From positions 1-5,331 of the forward strand of contig SKWP01000079.1 of NCBI GenBank assembly GCA_007128865.1: 5,331 nucleotides of DNA, read 5' to 3'. Within the stretch, counting starts at the first letter, position 1. The number at the start of each line of letters is the position of its first letter. The DNA is from Paracoccaceae bacterium (lineage in GTDB: Bacteria > Pseudomonadota > Alphaproteobacteria > Rhodobacterales > Rhodobacteraceae). Below, one piece after another: positions 1 to 5,331 of this stretch. The notes beneath the pieces were generated by a model, which ran no database searches, had not been told where the DNA came from, and was given only the letters and a program-made list of their open reading frames with translations. The position numbers and the translations under genes are program-made.

Positions 1-92
1 ATCGGTCGCAAGGGTATCCGGGGGCGATCTGGCCATTTGCATAATCCCGCAGCGGACGGCATACAGTCGCAACCGCCGCATCGGGAGGGCCG

Positions 93-1052
93 ATGAACTA
101 CCTGGAATTCGAAAAGCCGCTGGCCGAGATCGAGGGCAAGGCCGAGGAACTGCGCGCCATGGGCCGGGCCAACCCGGAGATGGACGTTGAAAAGGAAGCC
201 GCCGCACTGGACCGCAAGGCCGAGGCGCTTCTGGCCGATCTGTACAAGTCGTTGTCGGCATGGCGAAAATGTCAGGTCGCCCGGCACCCGGACCGGCCCC
301 ATTGCCGCGATTATGTGGCCACGCTGTTTACCGAATTTACCCCGCTGGCCGGTGACCGGTGCTTTGCCGACGATCAGGCCGTGATGGGCGGTCTGGCCCG
401 GTTTCGGGACCGTCCGGTGGTGGTGATCGGCCAGGAAAAGGGCCACGACACCAAAAGCCGCATCGTGCGCAATTTCGGCATGGCCCGGCCCGAAGGCTAT
501 CGCAAGGCGATCCGGCTGATGGATCTGGCCCATCGCTTCGGGCTTCCGGTCATCACGCTGGTCGATACGCCCGGCGCGTATCCCGGCAAGGGCGCCGAAG
601 AACGCGGTCAGGCCGAAGCCATCGCCCGCTGTACGCTGAAATGCCTCGAAATCGGCGTGCCGCTCGTTTCGGTGGTCATCGGCGAAGGCGGCTCGGGGGG
701 GGCGGTGGCGCTGTCCACGGCCAACCGCGTGGCGATGCTGGAGCATTCGGTCTATTCGGTGATCAGCCCCGAAGGCTGCGCCTCGATCCTCTGGAAGGAT
801 GCCGAGAAGATGCGCGAGGCGGCCGAGGCGCTGCGGCTGACCGCCCAGGATCTTCAGAAACTGGGCGTGATCGACCGGATCATCGCCGAGCCAACCGGAG
901 GCGCCCAGCGCGGACGCGAACAGGCGATGCAGGCGGTGGGCGATGCGCTGGCGGCGATGCTGAAGGAGCTGTCGGGCAAGGACGCCGCAAGCCTGATCGC
1001 CGACCGCCGCAAGAAGTTCCTTGGCATGGGCGCGCGCGGACTCGCTGCCTGA
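93..1052 (+). CDS. accA: Acetyl-CoA carboxylase carboxyltransferase subunit alpha
   Basis: AccA pairs with AccD to form the carboxyltransferase of acetyl-CoA carboxylase. It moves the carboxyl group from carboxybiotin on AccB to acetyl-CoA, giving malonyl-CoA for fatty-acid synthesis in the cytoplasm. The product is 319 residues, the same length as the E. coli protein. Visible landmarks are the N-terminal coiled helix (about 1-60), GQEKGHDT at 113-120, the DTPGAYPG stretch at 158-165, the oxyanion-type glycine motif GEGGSGGA at 197-204 and [11 protein letters not shown] at 225-235, all characteristic of AccA. The start is supported by GGGAGG about 4-7 nt upstream (83-88). No other recognisable gene precedes it in the 92 nt available, so it may have its own promoter. 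It converges on the hydrolase gene with a 9-nt gap. Codons for the glycine motif contain a run of eight G (695-702). The identification is secure. Confidence 0.98.
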   Translation: MNYLEFEKPLAEIEGKAEELRAMGRANPEMDVEKEAAALDRKAEALLADLYKSLSAWRKCQVARHPDRPHCRDYVATLFTEFTPLAGDRCFADDQAVMGGLARFRDRPVVVIGQEKGHDTKSRIVRNFGMARPEGYRKAIRLMDLAHRFGLPVITLVDTPGAYPGKGAEERGQAEAIARCTLKCLEIGVPLVSVVIGEGGSGGAVALSTANRVAMLEHSVYSVISPEGCASILWKDAEKMREAAEALRLTAQDLQKLGVIDRIIAEPTGGAQRGREQAMQAVGDALAAMLKELSGKDAASLIADRRKKFLGMGARGLAA

Positions 1053-1061
1053 GCCGGCGTA

Positions 1062-1856
1062 TCAGTCCGCGTCGAACAGGGCCCGGCAGAGCGGCGTCTC
1101 CGGGTCGGCCAGCCCGTCGATGACGTCGAAATGGTGCCGGCCGGGTTCGACGGTAACGGGCACCTGCCAGGCATCTGCCAGCAGCCGCGCCTGATTCAGG
1201 AACGCCGGGCGTTCATCGGCGCCGACCCAGACATGTACCCCGACTTCGGGGCGCCTTTGCAGTCGGACCGGGCTTTCCGCGGCGGCCTCGGCCTCGTCTA
1301 TACGCAGATCGGCGTTCATTCCGGTGCGCATCAACGGGGCAAGATCGCCAAGCGGCGATATCGGCACCGCCCGCAGCAGCCTGTCGGCCACATCCAGCGC
1401 GGTATCGCGGCAGGCCAGCCGCGCCGCAAGATGCCCGCCGGCCGAATGCCCGGCAACCACCAGCGCCCCTTGCGGCACCTCGGCGGCGGCGGCCGTCACG
1501 GCGGCAAGCATCTCTTGCGTGATCGCGCTGATCCTTGCTGCCGGCGCGCGTGTGTAGGACGGCATCGCCATCGCCCAGCCCCGCGCAAGCGCCCCGGCTG
1601 CCAGGTGCGACCAGTCCTCGCGCCCGAACCTCAGCCAGTACCCGCCGTGGATGAACACCGCCAGGCCCCTTGGCGCGGCTTCGGGCAGGAAAAGGTCGAA
1701 ACGATGCCTTTCGCCCGGGCCATAGGAAAGCCCGGTGCGCGCCCTTTCGCCAAGCGCGGCGCGAAAGGCAGCAGCCGCATCGCGCCAGCGTCCGGGGTAG
1801 GATTCGGCACCCGGAATATGGGCTGCATTGCTGTAGGCGTCGGAAAGATCGGTCAT
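1062..1856 (-). CDS. Alpha/beta-hydrolase, kynurenine formamidase/esterase-like
   Basis: This 264-residue protein has the alpha/beta-hydrolase fold and most resembles the serine-hydrolase type of arylformamidase and related small esterases. HGGYW at 70-74 is the oxyanion-hole motif typical of the arylformamidase group. The nucleophile elbow is GHSAGG at 136-141 (Ser138). A probable acid is Asp214 in VGADE, and a probable catalytic His242 lies in [10 protein letters not shown] complete triad is therefore visible. There is no signal peptide, so it should be cytoplasmic. The start is supported by GGGAG with an 8-nt spacer (CTCCC on the plus strand at 1865-1869). It is divergent from gabD and convergent with accA. 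No other tryptophan-catabolic gene is present, so hydrolysis of N-formylkynurenine is only one possibility. A general esterase or amidase of the same fold is equally possible. The fold is certain; the substrate is not. Confidence 0.9.
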   Translation of the reverse strand: MTDLSDAYSNAAHIPGAESYPGRWRDAAAAFRAALGERARTGLSYGPGERHRFDLFLPEAAPRGLAVFIHGGYWLRFGREDWSHLAAGALARGWAMAMPSYTRAPAARISAITQEMLAAVTAAAAEVPQGALVVAGHSAGGHLAARLACRDTALDVADRLLRAVPISPLGDLAPLMRTGMNADLRIDEAEAAAESPVRLQRRPEVGVHVWVGADERPAFLNQARLLADAWQVPVTVEPGRHHFDVIDGLADPETPLCRALFDAD

Positions 1857-1957
1857 GCATTGCGCTCCCGGACGGTTGCGGTCGGCCCGAATGCTGGGTA
1901 GCTGATCGGGGAGGACCTGACCATGCCCGACACGCGGAACGCGAAAGGACGATGCAC
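1857..1957. promoter_or_regulatory. Divergent control region between hydrolase gene and gabD
   Basis: This 101-nt interval separates the two divergent start codons and must carry the promoters of both genes if they are transcribed from here. It contains the hydrolase Shine-Dalgarno (plus-strand CTCCC, 1865-1869), the leader-ORF Shine-Dalgarno (1908-1914) and the leader ORF itself. I could not identify a convincing -35/-10 pair on either strand. The regulatory role is inferred from gene orientation. Confidence 0.5.
1908..1914 (+). promoter_or_regulatory. Strong Shine-Dalgarno of the gabD leader ORF
   Basis: GGGGAGG, followed by A, lies 8 nt before the ATG at 1923. It is a better match to the anti-Shine-Dalgarno than the site directly in front of gabD (AAAGGA, 1944-1949). 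This means ribosomes should load at 1923 rather than only at gabD itself. Confidence 0.6.
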
Positions 1958-1961
1958 ATGA
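1923..1961 (+). CDS. Putative 12-residue leader peptide coupled to gabD
   Basis: A short ORF starts with ATG at 1923 and encodes [12 protein letters not shown] before a TGA at 1959-1961. Its stop overlaps the gabD start as ATGA (1958-1961), the classic arrangement for translational coupling. Its Shine-Dalgarno is strong and ideally spaced, and the gabD Shine-Dalgarno (AAAGGA) lies inside its codons. The peptide shows no run of one amino acid that would suggest classical attenuation and resembles no protein I know. What is seen is the ORF, its ribosome site and the overlap. Expression and a role in gabD translation are inference. It could be a chance ORF, though the strong site together with the overlap makes that less likely. 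Confidence 0.45.
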   Translation: MPDTRNAKGRCT

Positions 1962-3436
1962 CCGACAGCAGAACTCGACTTCTGGAGCGCCTCAAGGACC
2001 GGGAGCTTCTGACCGAAAAGGCCTATGTCGCCGGCAAATGGGTTGGCGCGGACGACGGCCGGACCTTTCCCGTGACCGACCCTGCCACCGGTGAGGTTCT
2101 TTGCGAGGTGGCCGATCTCGGGCGCGCCGAAACCGCCCGCGCGATTGCCGCCGCCGATGAGGCCCGCCACGCCTGGGCCGCCCGCACGGCAAAGGATCGC
2201 GCCCAGGTGCTGCGCCGCTGGAACGACCTGATGATTGCCGCCGCCGACGATCTGGCCGCGATCCTGACCGCCGAGATGGGCAAGCCGCTGGCCGAGGCGC
2301 GCGGCGAGGTCCTGTATGGCGCGTCCTTCATCGAATGGTTTTCCGAAGAAGCCCGCCGCGCCTATGGCGAGACGATCCCCGGCCACCAGCCCGACAAGCG
2401 CATCACCGTGATCAAGCAGCCCATCGGGGTCGCGGCATCGATCACGCCCTGGAATTTCCCCAACGCCATGATCGCGCGCAAGGTGGCGCCGGCGCTGGCG
2501 GTGGGTTGCGGCTTTGTCGCGCGCCCGGCTGCCGAAACCCCGCTTTCGGCGCTGGCCATGGCGGTGCTGGCCGAACGCGCAGGCGTGCCGGCCGGCGTCT
2601 TTTCGGTCGTCACGTCGAGCCGGTCTTCCGACATCGGCAAGGAATTCTGCGAAAACCCAGCGGTGCGCAAGCTGACCTTTACCGGTTCGACCGAAGTGGG
2701 GCGCATCCTGCTGCGGCAGGCCGCCGACCAGATCATGAAATGCTCGATGGAACTGGGCGGCAATGCGCCCTTCATCGTGTTTGACGACGCCGATCTTGAT
2801 GCGGCGGTCGAAGGCGCGATGATCTCCAAGTACCGCAACAACGGCCAGACCTGTGTCTGTGCCAACCGCATCTATGTTCAGGCCGGCGTCTATGACGCCT
2901 TTGCCGAAAAGCTCACGGCGGCGGTCGAAAAGCTCAAGGTCGGCAACGGTTTTGGCGACGGCGTCAACATGGGCCCGCTGATCAACACGGCAGCGGTGGA
3001 AAAGGTCGAGGAACATATCCGCGACGCGCTGGACAAGGGCGGCAAGGTCATCACCGGTGGCGGCCGTCATGCGATGGGCGGCACCTATTTCCAGCCAACC
3101 GTCGTTACCGGGGTCACCCGCGACATGGCCGTGGCACAGGAAGAAACCTTCGGCCCGCTGGCGCCGCTGTTCCGCTTCGAGACCGAGGAAGAGGTCATCG
3201 CCCAGGCCAATGACACCATCTTCGGCCTTGCGGCCTATTTCTATGCCCGCGACATCGGCCGCATTACCCGGGTCCAGGAGGCTCTGGAATACGGCATGGT
3301 AGGGGTCAACACCGGGCTGGTCTCGACCGAGATCGCGCCCTTTGGCGGGGTCAAGCAATCCGGGCTCGGCCGCGAGGGCTCGCGCCACGGGATCGATGAA
3401 TTCCTGGAGATGAAGTACATCTGCCTGAGCGTCTGA
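1958..3436 (+). CDS. gabD: Succinate-semialdehyde dehydrogenase, NAD(P)+-dependent
   Basis: This aldehyde dehydrogenase family enzyme of 492 residues oxidises succinate semialdehyde to succinate, linking GABA or 4-hydroxybutyrate breakdown to the TCA cycle. Visible motifs are TPWNFP (163-168, oxyanion Asn166), FTGSTEVG (241-248, nucleotide loop), MELGG with general base Glu265, GQTCVCANR with nucleophile Cys299, EETFGP (395-400) and PFGGVKQSG near the C-terminus. The wording [18 protein letters not shown] and the Cys-Val-Cys triad are typical of GabD. The coenzyme-binding Lys of the usual KPA motif is Arg189 (ARPAAETP). I chose ATG 1958 because AAAGGA (1944-1949) is 8 nt upstream; ATG 1952 would add Met-His with only 2 nt of spacing. 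No gabT neighbour is present, so glutarate semialdehyde is an alternative substrate. It is divergent from the hydrolase gene and possibly coupled to a leader ORF. Confidence 0.95.
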   Translation: MTDSRTRLLERLKDRELLTEKAYVAGKWVGADDGRTFPVTDPATGEVLCEVADLGRAETARAIAAADEARHAWAARTAKDRAQVLRRWNDLMIAAADDLAAILTAEMGKPLAEARGEVLYGASFIEWFSEEARRAYGETIPGHQPDKRITVIKQPIGVAASITPWNFPNAMIARKVAPALAVGCGFVARPAAETPLSALAMAVLAERAGVPAGVFSVVTSSRSSDIGKEFCENPAVRKLTFTGSTEVGRILLRQAADQIMKCSMELGGNAPFIVFDDADLDAAVEGAMISKYRNNGQTCVCANRIYVQAGVYDAFAEKLTAAVEKLKVGNGFGDGVNMGPLINTAAVEKVEEHIRDALDKGGKVITGGGRHAMGGTYFQPTVVTGVTRDMAVAQEETFGPLAPLFRFETEEEVIAQANDTIFGLAAYFYARDIGRITRVQEALEYGMVGVNTGLVSTEIAPFGGVKQSGLGREGSRHGIDEFLEMKYICLSV

Positions 3437-3440
3437 GCTC

Positions 3441-3513
3441 GGATCCGTTTGATCCGTGCGTGAAGCACGGGCGGGGAAGGGCCGTTGGTGGACCGAACCG
3501 ATCAAACGGATTC
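3441..3513. repeat. Long inverted repeat enclosing a small hairpin, downstream of gabD
   Basis: ATCCGTTTGATC at 3443-3454 is the exact reverse complement of GATCAAACGGAT at 3500-3511, a 12-bp perfect arm. One G-T and one G-C pair extend it outward to 3441/3513. Inside the 45-nt loop is a second stem, CCGTGC (3454-3459) with GCACGG (3465-3470), around a 5-nt loop. The left arm also has a direct repeat of GATCCGT at 3442-3448 and 3451-3457. It begins 5 nt after the gabD stop. Neither strand has a T-run after the stems, so it is not a standard intrinsic terminator. It may stabilise the gabD 3' end or bind a protein. Confidence 0.6.
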
Positions 3514-3533
3514 CGCCTGAGCACAGAAACAGC

Positions 3534-3564
3534 CCCGGCAGGGAGGCACAGCATCCCTGCCGGG
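3534..3564 (-). terminator. Intrinsic-type terminator of the alr-pqiA-like unit
   Basis: CCCGGCAGGGA (3534-3544) pairs perfectly with TCCCTGCCGGG (3554-3564), giving an 11-bp GC-rich stem with a 9-nt loop. Read on the minus strand it begins 8 nt after the stop of the pqiA-like gene and is followed by GCTGTTTCTGTG, a moderately T-rich tail. This fits termination of leftward transcription. The plus-strand exit (CCACAGGC) has no T-run, so termination of gabD transcripts here is less likely. Confidence 0.7.
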
Positions 3565-3572
3565 CCACAGGC

Positions 3573-4031
3573 TCAGCCCCGGCGCAGCAAGCGCTCGGTC
3601 ACCAGAGACAGCACCAGCGAGGCAAGGATGCAGGCGGTGAACAGGTAAAGCCCCCACAACACCGCGATGCTGCCGATGCCGAGCCCCTTGAAGGCAACGA
3701 TCCACACCGCCACCAGGAACACATCGGCCATCGCCAGCCGGCCGATGAAGAACAACGCCCCCAGCATGCGCGGCGAAAGCTGGCGCAGATGCACCAGCGC
3801 AAGCCCCAGTACCTTGATCGTGGGCGCGACGATGGCAAAAAAGGTCACCAGCAGCGCCAGCACCGGGTCATCGGCCCATAATGCCTGAAGCCCGGTGACG
3901 ACCGAAACCTCCTGCACCCCGCCCCAGCGCCACAGTTGCACGCTCATCAGCGGCGCAAACCATGCCACCGGAAAGGCGATGACCAGACCGAGGTTCGCCG
4001 CGACCAGCGCCAGCGGTACCCGGCGTCTCAT
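3573..4031 (-). CDS. PqiA-domain (paraquat-inducible protein A family) membrane protein
   Basis: This 152-residue, very hydrophobic protein has four predicted membrane segments at roughly 6-28, 57-80, 88-114 and 119-145. It matches one PqiA domain: APTIK at 69-73 in the second segment, and [12 protein letters not shown] at 97-108 in the position of the family's GRWSMxDVF signature, with Trp and Ser changed to Leu and Ala. E. coli PqiA has two such domains and Cys-pair motifs; this protein has a single domain and no cysteine pairs. The family is linked to envelope lipid transport together with MCE-domain PqiB, but no pqiB is visible here. Its ATG overlaps the alr stop as ATGA and it has no clear Shine-Dalgarno of its own, so translation is probably coupled to alr. 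A terminator hairpin follows directly. Family assignment is good; the function is unknown. Confidence 0.85.
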   Translation of the reverse strand: MRRRVPLALVAANLGLVIAFPVAWFAPLMSVQLWRWGGVQEVSVVTGLQALWADDPVLALLVTFFAIVAPTIKVLGLALVHLRQLSPRMLGALFFIGRLAMADVFLVAVWIVAFKGLGIGSIAVLWGLYLFTACILASLVLSLVTERLLRRG

Positions 4032-5113
4032 TGCGCCGCGGCGGCGCCTGCAGGCAGGTCGTCGGCAGCCGCAGCCTGAAGAACGCGGCGCGCATAGCGC
4101 CCGCCCAGCGCGGTGAGTATCTCGTAGCCGATGGTTCCGGCCGCGTCGGCGACCACATCCACCCGCTGGTGCGGCCCGATCAGGTCAAGCATGTCCGGCA
4201 CCGCGTCGAGCGCAGATACATCGACGGTCAGCAGATCCATCGAAACCCGCCCCCGCAACGGGCAGGCGACATCGCCGGCCCAGAGCATCGCGCGGTTGCC
4301 CATGGCCCGGACGATCCCGTCGGCATAACCGCCGGAAACCGTGGCGATGCGCGTTGGCCTGTCGGCCCGCCATGTGCAGCCGTAACCCACCGTCTCGCCG
4401 GCCTCGACGCTGCGGGTCTGGATCACCGGCAGCGACAGGCGCACCACCGGGGCCGCATCGGCAAAGGGATCGCCGCCATAAAGCCCGATCCCCGGCCGCG
4501 TCAGTTCGAAATGATACTCCCGCCCCAGCAGCACGCCGCCCGTGGCGGCAATCGACCGCGGCAGCCCCAGCGGCGCGGTAATTTCGGTGAAAACGCGCAA
4601 TTGCGCAGCGTTCATCGCGTGGTCGGGTTCGTCGGCGCAGGCCAGATGCGACATCATCAGCACCGGCCGGGCGGCCAGCGCCGCCTCGGCCACCGCCGCC
4701 CAGTCGGCAGGCTCGATTCCCAGCCGGTTCATGCCGGTGTCGAGCTGCACGCCAAAGGGATGGCCCGGCAGCGCCGCCAGATGCCGGGCAATCTGTTCGG
4801 GCGAGTTCAGCATCGGCACCAGCCCGGCATCGCGGATCACCGGCGCATCCCCCGCCATATGCCCGCCATAGACGCAGATCTGCACATCCGGGCCCAGATG
4901 CCCGCGCAGCGCGGCGCCTTCCTCGGCGATGGCCACAAAGAACCTCCGCGCTCCGGCCCCGGCCAGCGCCCGCGCCACCGGGCCTGCGCCAAGCCCGTAG
5001 CCGTCGGCCTTGACGGTTGCCGCCGTTTCCGTGCCCGGCCCCGAAAGCCGGTCCAGCGCCCGCCAGTTTGCCACCAGCGCTGCAAGGTCGATCTGAAGTA
5101 TCCCGCGAGCCAT
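4028..5113 (-). CDS. alr: Alanine racemase, PLP-dependent
   Basis: Alr interconverts L- and D-alanine in the cytoplasm, supplying D-alanine for peptidoglycan. The 361-residue length is normal. The PLP-binding motif is VKADGYGLG (34-42) with Schiff-base Lys35. LDTGMNRLG (124-132) carries the PLP-supporting Arg130. RPGIGLYGG (206-214) is the barrel signature. The second catalytic residue is Tyr244 in VGYGCTW, and GGYADG (261-266) and VSMD (290-293) complete the active site from the beta domain. Gln123 sits where Geobacillus and E. coli Alr have a carbamylated lysine. The C-terminus ends in an Ala-rich tail of about 15 residues. The start is supported by AAGGTG with a 5-nt spacer (plus-strand CACCTT, 5119-5124). 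It lies 56 nt after an rluA-type gene and overlaps the pqiA-like gene by 4 nt. Whether it serves wall synthesis (Alr) or alanine catabolism (DadX) cannot be told from sequence; no dadA is nearby. Confidence 0.96.
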   Translation of the reverse strand: MARGILQIDLAALVANWRALDRLSGPGTETAATVKADGYGLGAGPVARALAGAGARRFFVAIAEEGAALRGHLGPDVQICVYGGHMAGDAPVIRDAGLVPMLNSPEQIARHLAALPGHPFGVQLDTGMNRLGIEPADWAAVAEAALAARPVLMMSHLACADEPDHAMNAAQLRVFTEITAPLGLPRSIAATGGVLLGREYHFELTRPGIGLYGGDPFADAAPVVRLSLPVIQTRSVEAGETVGYGCTWRADRPTRIATVSGGYADGIVRAMGNRAMLWAGDVACPLRGRVSMDLLTVDVSALDAVPDMLDLIGPHQRVDVVADAAGTIGYEILTALGGRYARRVLQAAAADDLPAGAAAAQ

Positions 5114-5169
5114 TCCGGCACCTTGCCCGTGGCGCGCCCGGCGTCAAGTGCGGATACCGGCGCGGTTAC

Positions 5170-5331
5170 TCAGAACGGCGGCGGAGCGCGAAAGCTCATG
5201 CCCCGGCCGCCGTCGGGGTGGCGCAGTTTCAGCACTTCCGAGTGCAGCATCAGCCGCGGATGGTCGCGGGCGGCACCCCGGGCATAGAACGGATCGCCCA
5301 GGATCGGATGCCCGATTTCGCGCATGTGGAC
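5170..5331 (-). CDS. RluA-family pseudouridine synthase, C-terminal 53 residues (partial)
   Basis: The minus strand from the window's right edge reads in frame to a TGA at 5172-5170. The 53 visible residues start VHMREIGHPILGDPFYA and end MSFRAPPPF. VHMxxIGHPILGDxxY is the conserved C-terminal block of RluA-type enzymes, which isomerise uridine to pseudouridine in rRNA or tRNA. The LMLHSEVLKLRHP stretch and the F-x-APPPF ending also match. The catalytic Asp and the N-terminus lie outside the window, so I cannot say whether it is RluA, RluC or RluD type; the compact C-terminus looks RluA-like. It is co-oriented with alr and could share a transcript. Confidence 0.88.
   Translation of the reverse strand, partial: VHMREIGHPILGDPFYARGAARDHPRLMLHSEVLKLRHPDGGRGMSFRAPPPF

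Noticed and set aside
1..42. Possible start of a divergent minus-strand gene (ATG at 42 or 36, reading MARSPPDTLATD to the window edge)
   Set aside because: Only about 12-14 codons are visible, with a weak GGGA upstream and no recognisable protein. A xerD-like gene would be plausible beside accA, but these residues do not establish it.
40..45. CATAAT resembling a -10 box 47 nt before accA
   Set aside because: No acceptable -35 hexamer lies 16-18 nt upstream, so a promoter call is not supported.
1..96. Plus-strand frame open from the window edge to a TGA at 94-96 that overlaps the accA start as ATGA
   Set aside because: The translation resembles no protein end I know, and a short stop-free frame is expected at this G+C. 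It is not reported as an upstream gene.
359..1123. 254-codon plus-strand frame overlapping accA
   Set aside because: Arg/Gly-rich frame-shifted shadow of accA without motifs.
1876..1904. TTGCGG and TAGCTG as a promoter for gabD
   Set aside because: The -10 match is poor, and the implied transcript start would fall inside or next to the leader Shine-Dalgarno.
1853..3568. 571-codon open frame antisense to gabD
   Set aside because: It mirrors the codon bias of gabD, has low-complexity composition with no family motifs, and would overlap a certain gene throughout.
5125..5147. TTGACG on the minus strand upstream of alr as a -35 element
   Set aside because: No -10-like hexamer occurs at the right distance, and the region is only 56 nt after the upstream co-oriented gene.
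4031..5287. 418-codon plus-strand open frame antisense to alr
   Set aside because: It is Arg/His/Pro/Gln-rich as expected for the complement of a high-GC gene, has no recognisable domain, and alr is secure on the other strand.

Overview
The window is about two-thirds G+C by eye and carries tightly packed core genes. The proteins look alphaproteobacterial, most likely Rhodobacterales/Rhodobacteraceae. This rests on the codon bias, on the GabD subfamily wording (an ARP motif where most GabD proteins have KPA), and on an alanine racemase beside a small PqiA-domain membrane protein. The taxonomic call is inference from protein character, not from a search.

Layout, left to right. (1) 93-1052 (+) is a complete accA, the alpha subunit of the acetyl-CoA carboxylase carboxyltransferase. 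(2) 1062-1856 (-) is an alpha/beta-hydrolase of the kynurenine-formamidase/esterase type. It converges on accA with only 9 nt between the stop codons. (3) 1857-1957 is a short divergent regulatory interval. It contains a 12-codon leader ORF with a strong Shine-Dalgarno, and its stop overlaps the start of the next gene as ATGA. (4) 1958-3436 (+) is gabD, a succinate-semialdehyde dehydrogenase family enzyme. (5) 3437-3572 is a 136-nt convergent intergenic region. It holds an unexplained long inverted repeat enclosing a small hairpin, plus a clear stem-loop terminator for the leftward genes. (6) 4031-3573 (-) is a one-domain PqiA-like membrane protein. (7) 5113-4028 (-) is alr, alanine racemase, joined to the pqiA-like gene by a 4-nt ATGA overlap. 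(8) 5331-5170 (-) is the 3' end of an RluA-family pseudouridine synthase gene that continues beyond the window, 56 nt upstream of alr.

The genes do not form one pathway. accA supplies malonyl-CoA for fatty-acid synthesis. alr supplies D-alanine for peptidoglycan and is probably co-transcribed with the pqiA-like gene, an envelope-associated family. gabD oxidises succinate semialdehyde (or a related semialdehyde) into central metabolism. The hydrolase shares only a divergent control region with gabD. I see no mobile element, phage, CRISPR array, tRNA or rRNA, and nothing that amounts to a previously undescribed system. The items most worth a second look are the coupled leader ORF in front of gabD, the inverted repeat after gabD, and a Lys-to-Gln change at the carbamylated-lysine position of the alanine racemase.
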